A DNA stretch of 64,000 bases, taken from the NCBI GenBank assembly GCA_016721435.1, contig JADKIC010000016.1, positions 45,038-109,037 on the forward strand, given 5' to 3'. Origin of the DNA: Bacteroidota bacterium (GTDB taxonomy: Bacteria > Bacteroidota > Bacteroidia > AKYH767-A > OLB10). Each line of letters starts with the position of its first letter. The first letter of the stretch is position 1. Positions 9,938 through 20,233 of this stretch are shown one piece after another. The position numbers and the translations under genes are program-made. Below the pieces are notes generated by a model. It was not told the DNA's origin. It was given only the letters and a program-made list of their open reading frames with translations, and ran no database searches.

Positions 9938-10148
9938 CGCATGGTTTTGTTGCAATATAGCATTAGTTGTTGAACTTTAGGGGTGTCCTCTTCTGATTTG
10001 GGATGCTCCTTAGTTTATTACAAAAATAAATTAAATGGTAGTTGACTATTTATTACAAAATACATAGATATTAACACTTCATCCGTTCAGAGGAAGTTCC
10101 GCATTATGAAGAATTGTTCTCTTAAAAAAGGAAAAATCACTTGTTAAA

Positions 10149-13100
10149 TTATCGTATCAGACTAAATGTACCCGCATATTCATAGTATTTGCCTTTGATA
10201 CTCGTGATTTTGATGAGATAGGTATATAGTCCTTCCGGTGCTAAGCTGCCGTCACGATTTTCTCCATCCCAGGGACGGAAGAATGAATCCGTTGAATAAA
10301 TTAATTGTCCCCAGCGATTGAATACAAGCATGTCGTATGAACTTACATTCATAACCGGTGTTCCGTCAAAGAAAACATCATTCTTTCCGTCGTTGTTTGG
10401 AGTAAAGGCATTCGGAACGAAGAAAGGAACTACTTCCAGATTGGTTTCATATTCGTCCAGACAATTGACACCGTTAAAGGCAATGAGTTTTATTTTCAAA
10501 GTACCTACCTGATCAAAAGTATGGTTTGGATTTTCTTCTTCGGAAGATTGTCCGTCGCCAAAACTCCATTTGTATCTGACAGAATTCACAGATTTATTAC
10601 TGAACGATACTTCAGAATTAAACACACTTACAATTCTTGCCGATTGACTGAATTCAGCTTCAGGAAATGGAGGAACAGTCACTTCAACCTGCTTTGAGTC
10701 ATTGTCAATACAACCGAATGGGCTGGTTACTTTCAAAGTAGTATTGTATTCTCCAACAGTGGCATATACATGCGATGGCGATCTTTCTGTGGATGTTCCT
10801 CCATCGCCGAATGTCCAGGCATACAGGGAGGTGGGTTCACAAACAGAAGTATTGTTAAACTTAACTCTTATTTCTTCGCAGGTTATATTTTGCAAGGGTT
10901 CATATTCCGCCTGAGGTTGTGGATGCTCATTTAATGTGACACCTAAACTCTTTGTACAACCATTGGAAGTAGTCACCGTCACGGTATAAATACCTCCATC
11001 CGACACAATGATAAATGGATCAATACCTCCATTCGACCATAAATACTGCCCTTGTCCGGCGATGGTTTCTATTCGTGTATTTTCTCCTGAGCAGATGTCC
11101 AGATCGCCACTGAGTGCTACCAGCGGCAAAGGATGAACACTCAAATCAATAATTGTTGATCCGGTACAACCATATTGATCGGTTACTGTTACAGCGTAAT
11201 TTCCCGATGTGTTTACAGTTTGAACAGCAGTGGTACCACCGTTTGACCATTGATATTGAACATATCCGCCTCCTGCATTCAGCACCGCTGTTTGATCCTC
11301 ACAAATAGATGTGGGTCCGGTGATGACCGGTGTGGGATGTTGATGAACAGAAACAGATGCGCTGGTTGAATTGATACAACCATTGTTATCGGTCACTGTA
11401 ACGGTAATGTTTCCGGTGGCAGAGAGCGTAATAGAGGTGCCGGTACTTCCATCTGACCATAAATAAGAAGCAAAATTGCCCGGCTGCAAGGTAGCGGTCT
11501 CTCCATCGCAGATGTCAGTATTGGCAGCAAGCAGGGGAGAAGGCAGAGGGTTTTCAGTTACAATTTGTGATGCAGTGTTTGTGCAGCCATTGATGTCCGT
11601 AACGGTTAAAGTATATGTTCCTCCGGCACTGATGGTGTTTTGCGGACCTGCACTACCGTTAGACCATTGATAATTGCTGAAGCTGCCACTTGCAATTAAT
11701 GTTACATTATTGCCCGTACAGAAAGCTGTTAGTCCTGTAATCGCTGCAACCGGTAATGGATTTACAGTTAAATTCTGTGATGATGTTCCGGTACAGCCAT
11801 TGGCATCGGTCACTGTTACCGTATAAAGTCCGGAAAGGGTGGGTTGAATTTGAGCAGATATAGCACCATTCGACCAGGTGTAAGACACTGCACCGGCAAA
11901 GGTAGCATCCAACAATCCACTCACACCCTGACAAACTGTAAAGTTTCCTGAAATAACAGGTGCCGGATTATTGTTTACGGTTACTTGTTGAGAGATGGAA
12001 GCAGCACACCCGTTATTATCGGTGACTGTCAGCGTATAAATACCGTTTGTTGTCGGTTGAATAGAGGACGCACTTGAACCGTTCGACCATAAATAATTCA
12101 GTCCTGCAGGTCCGGCCTGAAGATTAGCCGCTGCACCCTGGCAAATAGCAGTTACTCCGGTAATCTGAGGCACAGGTAATACCCATTGATTAATCGTGAA
12201 ATTGCTGGTTCCTGAACATCCATTGGCAGCGGTCACCGTTACTGTATAATTTCCGCCTGCAGTCACATTGAGTTGCTGTGCATTGCCACCGGTTGACCAT
12301 TGATAATTGCTATAGCCACTACCCGCATCGATTGTAGCATTATTACCGGTACAAAATCCGGAAGGTCCTGTAATCGTTGCCGCAGTGAACGGTAGGGAAG
12401 TGAAATTAACATTCGTAGTCCCGGTACATCCGTTGAGGTCGGTAACAGTAACGGTGTAGGTACCGGAGGTCGAAACAGTGATGCTTGAAGTAGCACCACC
12501 CGATGACCAATTATAGGAGGCATAGCCGTTCCCTGCGTTTAAAGTGGAAGAAGTTCCCACGCAGGCACTCAGGTTTCCGGTAATGGACGGAGTGGGATTA
12601 TTATTTACGCTTACGTTTTGTGAAACACTTCCGGTACATCCATTCGCGTCCGTTACAGTTACTGTAAACATCCCTGCAGTTGCAGGCTGAATAGAATTTG
12701 AGGTAGACCCATTCGACCAGAGATAATTTAAGCCGGCCGGAGTTGCGGTGAGATTAGCATTCGCACCCTGACATATCGCTGTTATTCCACCGATGGATGG
12801 AACAGGAAGATTAAATACGGTAATCAGTTGACTGCTGTTTCCCGGTACATCCGTTTGCATCGGTTACCGTTACTGTATAGGTGCCGGCATTTGATACAGT
12901 GGCACTACTTGCAGAGGAGCCCGTCGACCATAGATAGGAAGAGTAAGCGGCACCTGTAGAGATGACTGAATTAGCACCCTGGCAGAAATCAAAATCACCA
13001 CTAATGGTGGGAGTTGGATTTGGCGTTACAGCCAAATTAAAGGAGTTCGTAGCTGTGCAGCCGTTAGCATCCGTTACAATGACGGAGTAGGCACCCGCAG

Positions 13101-14694
13101 TTCCGGTTGAAATAGTAGCCGAAGTTTGACCTCCGGACCAGGCATATTGAGAGAATGGATTATTAGTAGAAAGGGTAGTAGTTGCATTTTGACAGATCGA
13201 TGCCACACCGGTAATGCTAACGGTAGGATTTGCATTGACAGCAATTGTGACAGAGCTGGTTGAAGGGCAAAATCCTGCTGCAGTGGGAGTCGCAGTATAA
13301 TTGCCCGCGGTACTCACAACAATGCTTTGAGTAGTAGCTCCTGTTGACCATAATACATCCACCGAAGAAGCCGTGAGTGTCACATTACTACCCTGACAGA
13401 ACGTTGTGGGTCCGGAAGGGGAAATGCTGAGTGTAAGACCGGATAAATGATTTACGGTAATGGTATCCGTGATATCAGAACAGTTGCCTCCGAAGGAAAC
13501 GGTACAATGGAAAGTACCCGGATTGTAAACGGTAATGCTTTGCGTAGTAGCACCCGTGGACCATAAATAACTGAAGCCGGTGGTGGCAGTAAGCACCACA
13601 CTGTCGCCGGGACAAAAATCAGTAGGTCCGCTGGCGGATAAAATGGCAGCCGGATTTGTAAACTGGACATAAATCAATGCAGAGAACGCAAAGCAAAGGG
13701 GAGGATTGGCAATGGAAGTATAGTATACACCCGGTTGTGATACCCAAATGGAAGTGGTCGTGTCGCCCGTGGACCATAAGGGTGGACGGCAGGAATATAC
13801 CCCGAGTTGTATGGAGTCGCCCGGGCAAATATAGAGCGTGTCAGCTATCTGAGTATATTGACCCCCTGTAGTCAGCACGGGAATTTCACCCACAGACTGA
13901 AAGGAGTTCCCCTCCAGAAATACACCCGAGTCAAAGGAACCGTCGCAAAAATCTTCAATCGCTAATTTGATATGATACGTTTCACATGGACATACTTGAG
14001 TAGCGGCTGTCAACACAGTAGTCATCCCGTCATATTGAACAGTATTGCCACCGGTATTGTCTGTAAAATATCCACAATTGGTGCAAGGTCCGTTTGGAGA
14101 TGTTCCACCGGCAGCCCATCCGTTATTTACATTGTTAATCGTTATCGGAGTATTAGTACCAGGAATAAGCGCAATATTTTTTTTACCTGTAATTCCGGGA
14201 CCATTAATAAAAAATCCAAAAACATCATTACAGGTAGTTCCAACGTAATCATGATATTCTTCAGATGCCCACACATATCGGAATCTAACAGAGTCCGTCG
14301 CTACAGTAAAATCAAATTGAAGTATAGCTGCATCCTGCGGATTGGATCCACCCGGATTAAGTGCGTTGAGATCTATATCTGAACCTGCACCTGTAGCAGA
14401 ACCGGATCCTGTTGCATTATTGGGTCCGATAGCGTTACTAACAGCACCGGAAGTGAGAAGTATACCATTGCTGATACCGACATTGCAAGCGCCAACGCAA
14501 TTAAAACTACCACGTGCTGTTGCACCACCCGTATAGGTAATGTTTGATGCAGAGACACCTGGTCCAAGTAGTATATTGGTCACCAGTTGAACAGGAGTAG
14601 GCGTAGAATTTACTGTTAACTGAGCTTTCACCGGAAAATATGCAAAGAGCATGGTGACGAAGATTAGGGTACGAAATAGTAGATTTTGCCTCAT
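10149..14694 (-). CDS. giant Ig/PKD-repeat T9SS type B surface protein (one frameshift)
   Basis: This is a surface adhesin-like protein of about 1510 residues. It has a signal peptide (FRTLIFVTMLFAYFPVKAQ), then a choice-of-anchor-L domain (GILLTSGAVSNAIG, FRYVWASEEYHDYVG). Fourteen Ig-like repeats of about 70-80 residues follow, each with a CxG start, a (Y)LWSNG or LWSTG core and a TVTVTDANGCTG end. Two PKD domains (YAWTFGDGGTS, YKWSFGDGQSS) lead to the gliding-associated C-terminal domain (VPNAFTPNNDGKNDVFF) that directs type B T9SS export. The reading frame breaks at about 12838-12843 (TTTCCC), where one extra base splits it. Removing that base joins TDANGCTG to NSSQLITVF. The start is the ATG at 14694, since the frame upstream of it does not look exported. 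Likely roles are adhesion or gliding. Confidence 0.88.
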
Positions 14695-14991
14695 TCCTAA
14701 GAGATTAATTATCAAATATAAGTATAAACAGACATAAAAAAACGACCACCGATACCTTATTTTATCATTAGACGTTTTTCGGTGATAAATGGTTGCTAAT
14801 GATGGGTAAAAATGAAAAGGACGATTGCCCAATTTTAGTTGTAAAATTTCTTCAAAACCTCGTTTACCTAAAGCAAGGAAAATTCACTTTAAATCGTCAA
14901 TAAATTGCAGATAATCAATATTGTACATCGAATTCAGGACGGATAAATTGCAGAAATTTCCGGACAACATTGTTCAAAGGAATTTTCAAAT
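14695..14991. other. intergenic region between the adhesin gene and atpC
   Basis: This is AT-rich DNA upstream of the adhesin start. An open frame runs through part of it on the minus strand, but it lacks exported-protein character and I do not call it. No RNA gene or repeat was recognised. Confidence 0.45.
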
Positions 14992-15023
14992 AAAAAAAAG
15001 CCGATACTTATGGTACCGGCTTT
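14992..15023 (-). terminator. rho-independent terminator after atpC
   Basis: On the minus strand AAAGCCGGTAC pairs with GTATCGGCTTT (one G-U type mismatch) and is followed by a run of eight T. It sits 20 bp past the atpC stop. Confidence 0.8.
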
Positions 15024-15042
15024 TAAGCTATGGTTTATGAAA

Positions 15043-15282
15043 CTAAGCAGCTTCTACAAGAATAACCACTTTATTATCAAGCATTTCAACTACCCCGCCT
15101 TTCACTTCAAAGCTTTCTTCACCTGTGGCAGTTTTTATTTTGACCGTACCATTGATCAATGTTGAGATGATGGCGGCGTGATTTTCCAGCATCTGAAAGC
15201 GACCTTGCGCCCCCGGTACCAAAATAGAGCTGACTTCACCTTCAAATACTTTCTTTTCCGGAGTGATAATTTCTAGATGCAT
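15043..15282 (-). CDS. atpC: ATP synthase F1 epsilon subunit
   Basis: The 79-residue protein contains only the N-terminal beta-sandwich of epsilon (MHLEIITPEKKVFEGEVSSI, VPGAQGRFQMLENHAAIIS). It lacks the C-terminal two-helix regulatory domain found in E. coli. This short form is what I expect in Bacteroidota. It connects the central stalk to the catalytic head. The gene follows atpD by 21 bp and shares its transcript, which ends at the hairpin just downstream. The other F1Fo genes are not in the window, matching the split atp operon of this phylum. Confidence 0.92.
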   Translation of the reverse strand: MHLEIITPEKKVFEGEVSSILVPGAQGRFQMLENHAAIISTLINGTVKIKTATGEESFEVKGGVVEMLDNKVVILVEAA

Positions 15283-15303
15283 ATTAAATGTATTAAAGAA
15301 TAA

Positions 15304-16806
15304 TTATTTTGATTCAGCCAACAGTTTCTTTCCTTTTTCAATAGCATCTTCAATATTTCCTACCAGGTTAAATGCACCTTCAGGGTATTGGTCCACTTCA
15401 CCATTGAGGATCATTTTAAATCCTTTGATGGTTTCTTCAATCGGAACAAGTACACCTTTTAAACCGGTGAATTGCTCTGCTACGTGGAAAGGCTGAGAGA
15501 GGAAACGCTGCACACGACGTGCACGGTGAACGACCAGTTTATCTTCATCACTCAACTCGTCCATACCAAGGATGGCAATGATATCCTGAAGTTCTTTATA
15601 ACGCTGGAGAATTTCTTTCACAGCCTGCGCAGTGTTGTAATGATCTTCACCTACAACAGCAGGAGATAAAATCCTTGATGTAGAATCCAGCGGATCCACG
15701 GCCGGATAAATACCCAGTTCTGCAATTTTACGACTCAATACCGTTGTAGCATCAAGGTGACTGAAAGTGGTGGCAGGGGCTGGATCTGTCAAGTCATCAG
15801 CAGGTACATATACCGCTTGAACGGAAGTGATGGATCCACGTTTTGTAGAGGTAATACGCTCTTGCATCAATCCCATCTCAGTAGCCAGAGTAGGCTGGTA
15901 ACCCACCGCAGAAGGCATACGTCCTAAAAGAGCGGATACTTCCGATCCCGCTTGTGTAAATCGGAAGATATTGTCAATAAAGAATAGGATGTCGCGACCG
16001 CCTGATTTCTCATCCCCATCGCGGAAATATTCAGCAACAGTAAGACCCGAAAGTGCTACCCGTGCACGGGCACCCGGAGGCTCATTCATTTGTCCGAAAA
16101 CGAGTGTGGCCTGACTCTGTGCAAGATCTTTCATGTTCACCTTACTCAAATCCCAGTCACCATTTTCCATACTGTGTTTAAACTCCTCACCGTATTTGAT
16201 AACGCCTGATTCGATCATCTCACGCAAGAGGTCATTTCCCTCACGAGTACGCTCACCCACACCGGCAAATACCGAGAGACCTGCATATCCTTTTGCAATA
16301 TTGTTGATCAACTCCATGATCAATACTGTCTTACCTACACCGGCACCACCAAACAGACCGATCTTACCTCCCTTGGAATAAGGCTCCAGCAAATCGATTA
16401 CCTTAATTCCGGTAAAAAGTACTTCCGCCTCAGTCGAAAGATCTTCGAAACGAGGCGCATCACGGTGAATGGGTAATCCTTTTGAATTATCCACCATGCC
16501 GATACCGTCAATGGCTTCACCTACAACATTGAATAGACGACCTTTAATTGCCTCACCTGTAGGCATCTTAATAGGAGCACCGGAGGCGATAACCTCCATT
16601 CCGCGAACAAGTCCGTCGGTGGAGTCCATCGCGATCGCACGTACTGTATCTTCACCAACGTGCTGTTGACATTCTAAAATAATTTTCTGACCGTTGGGAC
16701 GATTAATCTCAAGCGCTTCCAGGATATTCGGTAATTCTGTACCTTCACCTTCGAAGCTTACGTCGATTACCGGACCAATTACCTGAACAATTTTACCTTT
16801 ATTCAT
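15304..16806 (-). CDS. atpD: ATP synthase F1 beta subunit
   Basis: This is the catalytic beta subunit, about 500 residues. The P-loop GGAGVGKT is at residues 153-160. The catalytic glutamate region VGERTREGNDL, the DELSDEDK motif and the C-terminal LSQPFHVAEQFTG are all present. It makes ATP on the F1 head using the proton or sodium gradient. The ATG at 16806 starts the conserved MNKGKIVQVIGPVIDV. An in-frame codon 13 residues upstream would lie too close to or before the -7 box at 16833-16840. It is transcribed with atpC and diverges from ribF. Confidence 0.97.
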   Translation of the reverse strand: MNKGKIVQVIGPVIDVSFEGEGTELPNILEALEINRPNGQKIILECQQHVGEDTVRAIAMDSTDGLVRGMEVIASGAPIKMPTGEAIKGRLFNVVGEAIDGIGMVDNSKGLPIHRDAPRFEDLSTEAEVLFTGIKVIDLLEPYSKGGKIGLFGGAGVGKTVLIMELINNIAKGYAGLSVFAGVGERTREGNDLLREMIESGVIKYGEEFKHSMENGDWDLSKVNMKDLAQSQATLVFGQMNEPPGARARVALSGLTVAEYFRDGDEKSGGRDILFFIDNIFRFTQAGSEVSALLGRMPSAVGYQPTLATEMGLMQERITSTKRGSITSVQAVYVPADDLTDPAPATTFSHLDATTVLSRKIAELGIYPAVDPLDSTSRILSPAVVGEDHYNTAQAVKEILQRYKELQDIIAILGMDELSDEDKLVVHRARRVQRFLSQPFHVAEQFTGLKGVLVPIEETIKGFKMILNGEVDQYPEGAFNLVGNIEDAIEKGKKLLAESK

Positions 16807-16832
16807 GCGTGGGGAATTTGATTTTGAGGGTG

Positions 16833-16880
16833 CAAAAATAGACAAAAAATCTGATCGCTATGAAGTATATTCTATTTTTG
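16833..16880. promoter_or_regulatory. divergent promoters for atpDC (-) and ribF (+)
   Basis: The minus strand of 16833-16840 and the plus strand of 16873-16880 both read TATTTTTG, an exact TAnnTTTG -7 box. They lie back to back 33 bp apart, so the two promoters overlap in their -33 regions and could influence each other. Confidence 0.6.
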
Positions 16881-16944
16881 CTCCTATGAAAGTTTATCAA
16901 CATATTGGCAAAACTTGTTGATACCGATCCCTGTTCATACCTCC

Positions 16945-17880
16945 ATGCAGATTTACCGACATATAGACGAATTCATTAAGCCTCAGTATCCTATAGTAAC
17001 AGTAGGCACCTTTGACGGACTGCATATTGGCCATAAAATGTTGCTGGAAAGGCTGGCAGCATTGGCAGTGGAGAAGAAAGGGGAGGTCGTCCTGTTGACT
17101 TTCCATCCGCATCCCCGAAAGGTGCTTTTTCAGGATGCACATGGTCTGGAAATGCTGAATTCTTTAGAAGAAAAGATGATATTGATGGAGCGATATGGCG
17201 TGGATCATCTTGTTATCCAGCCATTTACTACTGATTTTTCCAAGATGAAGTACGATGAATTTGTGCATAATATTCTTGTTGATAAACTCGGTGTCAAAAC
17301 TTTGGTGATTGGTTATGACCATCAATTCGGGCATCAGCGCAAAGGCAGCATGAAAGCATTGGAAAAGATGGCGCCGGCTTTAGGTTTTAAATTGGAAGAA
17401 ATCCCGGAGCAGGATATCGATGCCATTGCAGTCAGCTCTACTCGCATCCGGAAAGCTTTAAAAAATGGTGAGGTAGGGGGGGCAGCCCAGTTGCTGGGCT
17501 ATCATTATTGTATCTCCGGCAGAGTGGTAGAGGGAAAACAGATAGGTCGAACGCTGGGTTTCCCAACAGCCAATATTCAATGTGATGATCCGGATAAACT
17601 CATCCCCGCAAATGGCATTTATGCTGTTAAAGTAGAGGTGGAGCAGCGGCTTTATACAGGTGCATTAAGCATAGGCAATCGTCCAACTTTTGATAACGGA
17701 GCACGAACCATTGAAGTACATATTCTGGGATTTGATGATGATATTTATGGAAAAAAAATTCGTATTTATTTTCATCATTATCTGAGACCGGAATTGAAAT
17801 TTAATTCAGCGGAAGATTTGGTGACTCAGATGCATAAAGATGTAGAACAATGTCAGGTGCTATTGAGCAAAGGATTTTAA
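16945..17880 (+). CDS. ribF: bifunctional riboflavin kinase / FAD synthetase
   Basis: The protein makes FMN from riboflavin and then FAD. The N-terminal nucleotidyltransferase half shows VTVGTFDGLHIGHKMLL (HxGH-type site) and AVSSTRIRKAL (the SSTxIR motif). The C-terminal kinase half begins near residue 180 with ISGRVVEGKQIGRTLGFPTAN and contains GNRPTF. At about 311 residues from the ATG at 16945 it is the normal length. A TTG ten codons upstream is open but less likely. It is divergent from atpDC. No FMN riboswitch is visible in the leader. Confidence 0.95.
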   Translation: MQIYRHIDEFIKPQYPIVTVGTFDGLHIGHKMLLERLAALAVEKKGEVVLLTFHPHPRKVLFQDAHGLEMLNSLEEKMILMERYGVDHLVIQPFTTDFSKMKYDEFVHNILVDKLGVKTLVIGYDHQFGHQRKGSMKALEKMAPALGFKLEEIPEQDIDAIAVSSTRIRKALKNGEVGGAAQLLGYHYCISGRVVEGKQIGRTLGFPTANIQCDDPDKLIPANGIYAVKVEVEQRLYTGALSIGNRPTFDNGARTIEVHILGFDDDIYGKKIRIYFHHYLRPELKFNSAEDLVTQMHKDVEQCQVLLSKGF

Positions 17881-17965
17881 TGTAAAGTTATTTACATCGC
17901 AGTATTAAATAATAATTGAATCGGAGCGTTATTGCTTTACAAGTGCTCATTACCTTCGCCATCAG

Positions 17966-18571
17966 ATGAACAAATATATCTTGCTCTTTTTATTTTTTAT
18001 CGCGCCAAATTTTGTTGCAGATAGTTACGGACAGGAAGTCCTGGACTCTGCATCCCTTTCTCTACAACGGTCGTTTCGAAATTTGGGAGATGCTTTACTA
18101 CAACCCGACTCGGTATTTAAAATGGACCTCAGTCGACAAAAACGGAAAGTGGTGCCGGAAGAAATACGCAAGTTACGCAATTTGCAAGTGCTAAAATTAT
18201 CCAGAAATAACCTAAGGGAAATCCCGGAATGGATCGGTGAACTGAAAAACTTGCAGGTGCTCGATTTGGGGTATAACAAACTCAAAGCCCTTCCTCCCGG
18301 TATTGGTAACTGCAAACAACTGGTGTTTCTTGGTCTGAACCGAAATCTTATCGAAACACTTCCGAAAGAAATTGGTCAACTGGAACTTTTGGAAGTGTTA
18401 GAGATGTGGGACAATGAAGTGCAGTATTTACCGGAGGAAATTAAAATGCTGCATAATTTAAAAGTGTTTGAGTTACGAGGTATTCTTTTTTCCCAACAGG
18501 AACAGGATCAGATCCGGCAACTTTTACCCGATACCGACGTGTTGTTTTCGCCGAGTTGTAATTGTAAATAA
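17966..18571 (+). CDS. secreted leucine-rich-repeat protein
   Basis: The 201-residue protein has a signal peptide (MNKYILLFLFFIAPNF). Residues about 70-175 hold four or five LRRs of 23 residues with the pattern LKNLQVLDLGYNKLKALPPG. It ends with a short tail containing two cysteines (SPSCNCK). It is exported to the periplasm or surface and probably binds another protein. It lacks a T9SS sorting domain. A weak -7 box (TACCTTCG, 17951-17958) precedes it. The function cannot be narrowed further. Confidence 0.8.
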   Translation: MNKYILLFLFFIAPNFVADSYGQEVLDSASLSLQRSFRNLGDALLQPDSVFKMDLSRQKRKVVPEEIRKLRNLQVLKLSRNNLREIPEWIGELKNLQVLDLGYNKLKALPPGIGNCKQLVFLGLNRNLIETLPKEIGQLELLEVLEMWDNEVQYLPEEIKMLHNLKVFELRGILFSQQEQDQIRQLLPDTDVLFSPSCNCK

Positions 18572-18661
18572 ACCTACCCGGCGTAGGGGAATATTTTATT
18601 CTAATACACCTTAGCACGGTATCCTCAGAAAAGAAAAAGCTGCGCACCAAATGATATAGAT

Positions 18662-19835
18662 TTGGACCTATCTTTGGCCGGAAGAAAAAAGTTGAAAGAA
18701 GAAAAAATTTTATCCCCGGGTCGGCTAGCCTGGCTACGACTGAAAAAGAATCGTAGTGCTATGTTTGGTTTTTATACTATTCTTATTGCTGTGTTTTTGG
18801 CGCTCTTTTGCTTTTTTCTGGTGCCGGATGCAAGTCCGGACAGTAATAGAATGAGTCTTCCGGTAAGCCTGCAACGACCGGTCACACGAATCACTTTTTA
18901 AAGATTCCTAACCAACGTGAAAAAGAAAATAGTTTGTTTCATTCCTTGTTTTTTGGATCAAGCGATGCCTTTACATACATCCCTTTGCACAGTTGGAAGG
19001 TGGAGAAGGAAAAATTGACCATTGTTGAATACAGCGGTGATCCTGCATTACCCGGAGATACGAGTGAAGTGAAACTTACAGCGCTTTTTCAGGATGTCCA
19101 TTCTAAAGAAATGGTGAAATCTGACATCGAGAAAAAAGTGAGTGAAGAGTTTATCATTCATAAAACATATCTTTTAGGTACGGATCGTTTTGGTCGTGAT
19201 TTATTCAGTCGCTTAATTGTTGCAACACGTGTTTCATTGTCGGTCGGATTAATTGCTGTTGTAATTTCACTCCTGATTGGCGTAACACTCGGAGCTTTGG
19301 CGGGATATTTCCGTGGTTGGGTCGATAAATTAATACTATGGTTTATTAATGTCATTTGGTCTATTCCTACCTTACTGTTGGTAGTAGCGATTACCATGGC
19401 ATTGGGAAAGGATTTATTCAGGTCTTTATAGCTGTCGGCCTTACCATGTGGGTGGAGGTGGCCCGTCTCGTTCGCGGACAATTTTTTTCATTGAGGGAAC
19501 AGCAATATGTAGAAGCCGGTAAGGCATTGGGCTACCGGGATGGAAGAATCATATTGCGACATATACTCCCCAATATCATAGGACCTGTTATTGTGATTGC
19601 CGCTTCTAATTTCGCATCTGCAATATTGTTAGAAGCCGGTCTGAGTTTTTTAGGGATGGGAGCACAACCTCCTACGCCCAGTTGGGGCATGATGATCAAG
19701 GAGAATTATTCATACATTGTAGTAGATGCAGCCTGGCTCGCCATTTTTCCGGGACTTGCAATTGCCTTGATGGTTTTATCATTTACTCTTCTCGGCAACG
19801 GTTTACGCGACGCATTCGATACCCGAACAGGGTAG
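18662..19835 (+). CDS. oligopeptide-type ABC transporter permease, OppC/DppC family (two frameshifts)
   Basis: Three pieces join into one inner-membrane permease of about 390 residues. The first part has a cytoplasmic LKKNRSAMFGF start and first membrane segment. A periplasmic insert follows, then the conserved LLGTDRFGRDLFSRLI entry and the transmembrane core. The EAA loop reads EAGKALGYRDGRIILRHILPN. Frame is lost at a T5 run (about 18895-18899) and at a GG (19410-19411), and adding one base at each restores family sequence. The start is uncertain. A TATCTTTG box at 18669-18676 overlaps the first codons, so translation may begin downstream of 18690. Partner permease, ATPase and binding protein are not in the window. 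Confidence 0.82.
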
Positions 19836-19847
19836 GAGGGGTTAATG

Positions 19848-19917
19848 TTTAAGGTTCAAGGTTTAAGGTTCAAGGTTTACCATGAAGCGTATCGCTTTTC
19901 GCGATTCTGCTTCATGG
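19848..19917. repeat. short direct repeats followed by a long imperfect hairpin
   Basis: The unit TTTAAGGTTCAAGG occurs about two and a half times (19849-19878). Then CCATGAAGC (19880-19888) pairs with GCTTCATGG (19909-19917), and ATCGC pairs with GCGAT inside. Similar TTTGAACATTTAC-type words occur at 36150-36195. Confidence 0.6.
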
Positions 19918-19966
19918 TTCAAAGTTGAGACGATCCTCCAAGCGAAGCGTTCCTCCCCTCCTCCAA

Positions 19967-20014
19967 GTCTCGTCATTACTCAGTTCGTCGTAGACGAACT
20001 GAATCTGACGAGAC
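19967..20014. repeat. 48-bp palindromic element, copy 2
   Basis: Outer arms GTCTCGTCA and TGACGAGAC and inner arms CAGTTCGTC and GACGAACTG all pair, around a GTA loop. This is the most perfect copy. It lies after the permease gene stop and is identical to the copy at 20058-20105. Confidence 0.85.
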
Positions 20015-20057
20015 GTTCCTCCCCTCCTCCAAGCGAAGCGTTCCTCCCCTCCTCCAA

Positions 20058-20105
20058 GTCTCGTCATTACTCAGTTCGTCGTAGACGAACTGAATCTGAC
20101 GAGAC
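20058..20105. repeat. 48-bp palindromic element, copy 3
   Basis: It is identical to copy 2 and lies 91 bp further on. The spacer (TTCCTCCCCTCCTCCAAGCG) is itself repeated, so this is a 91-bp tandem duplication. Confidence 0.85.
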
Positions 20106-20142
20106 GTTCCTCCCCTCCTCCAAGCGAATTGTTCCCTCTCCC

Positions 20143-20178
20143 GTTCTCGTCATTATTCAAATCGTCAGCGGCGATGTA
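20143..20178. repeat. 48-bp palindromic element, degenerate partial copy
   Basis: Starts GTTCTCGTCATTATTCAAAT and continues CGTCAGCGGCGATG, then diverges. The left half is kept and the right outer arm is lost. Confidence 0.55.
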
Positions 20179-20182
20179 AAAT

Positions 20183-20213
20183 AAAAAAGCCACTCCTTGC
20201 GGAATGGCTTTTT
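20183..20213 (-). terminator. rho-independent terminator after the SWIB gene
   Basis: On the minus strand AAAAAGCCATTCC pairs with GGAGTGGCTTTTTT, followed by T residues. It lies 21 bp past the stop at 20234. Confidence 0.8.
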
Positions 20214-20233
20214 GTACTGACTATTTTAAAGAA

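Noticed and set aside
12811..12860. Two separate adhesin genes
   Set aside because: The second part lacks a signal peptide and starts inside an Ig-like repeat; a one-base repair joins them exactly.
16881..16944. Short peptide or longer RibF start between the promoter and the RibF ATG
   Set aside because: An ATG at 16886 runs only 11 codons, and the TTG at 16915 adds ten residues not typical of RibF.
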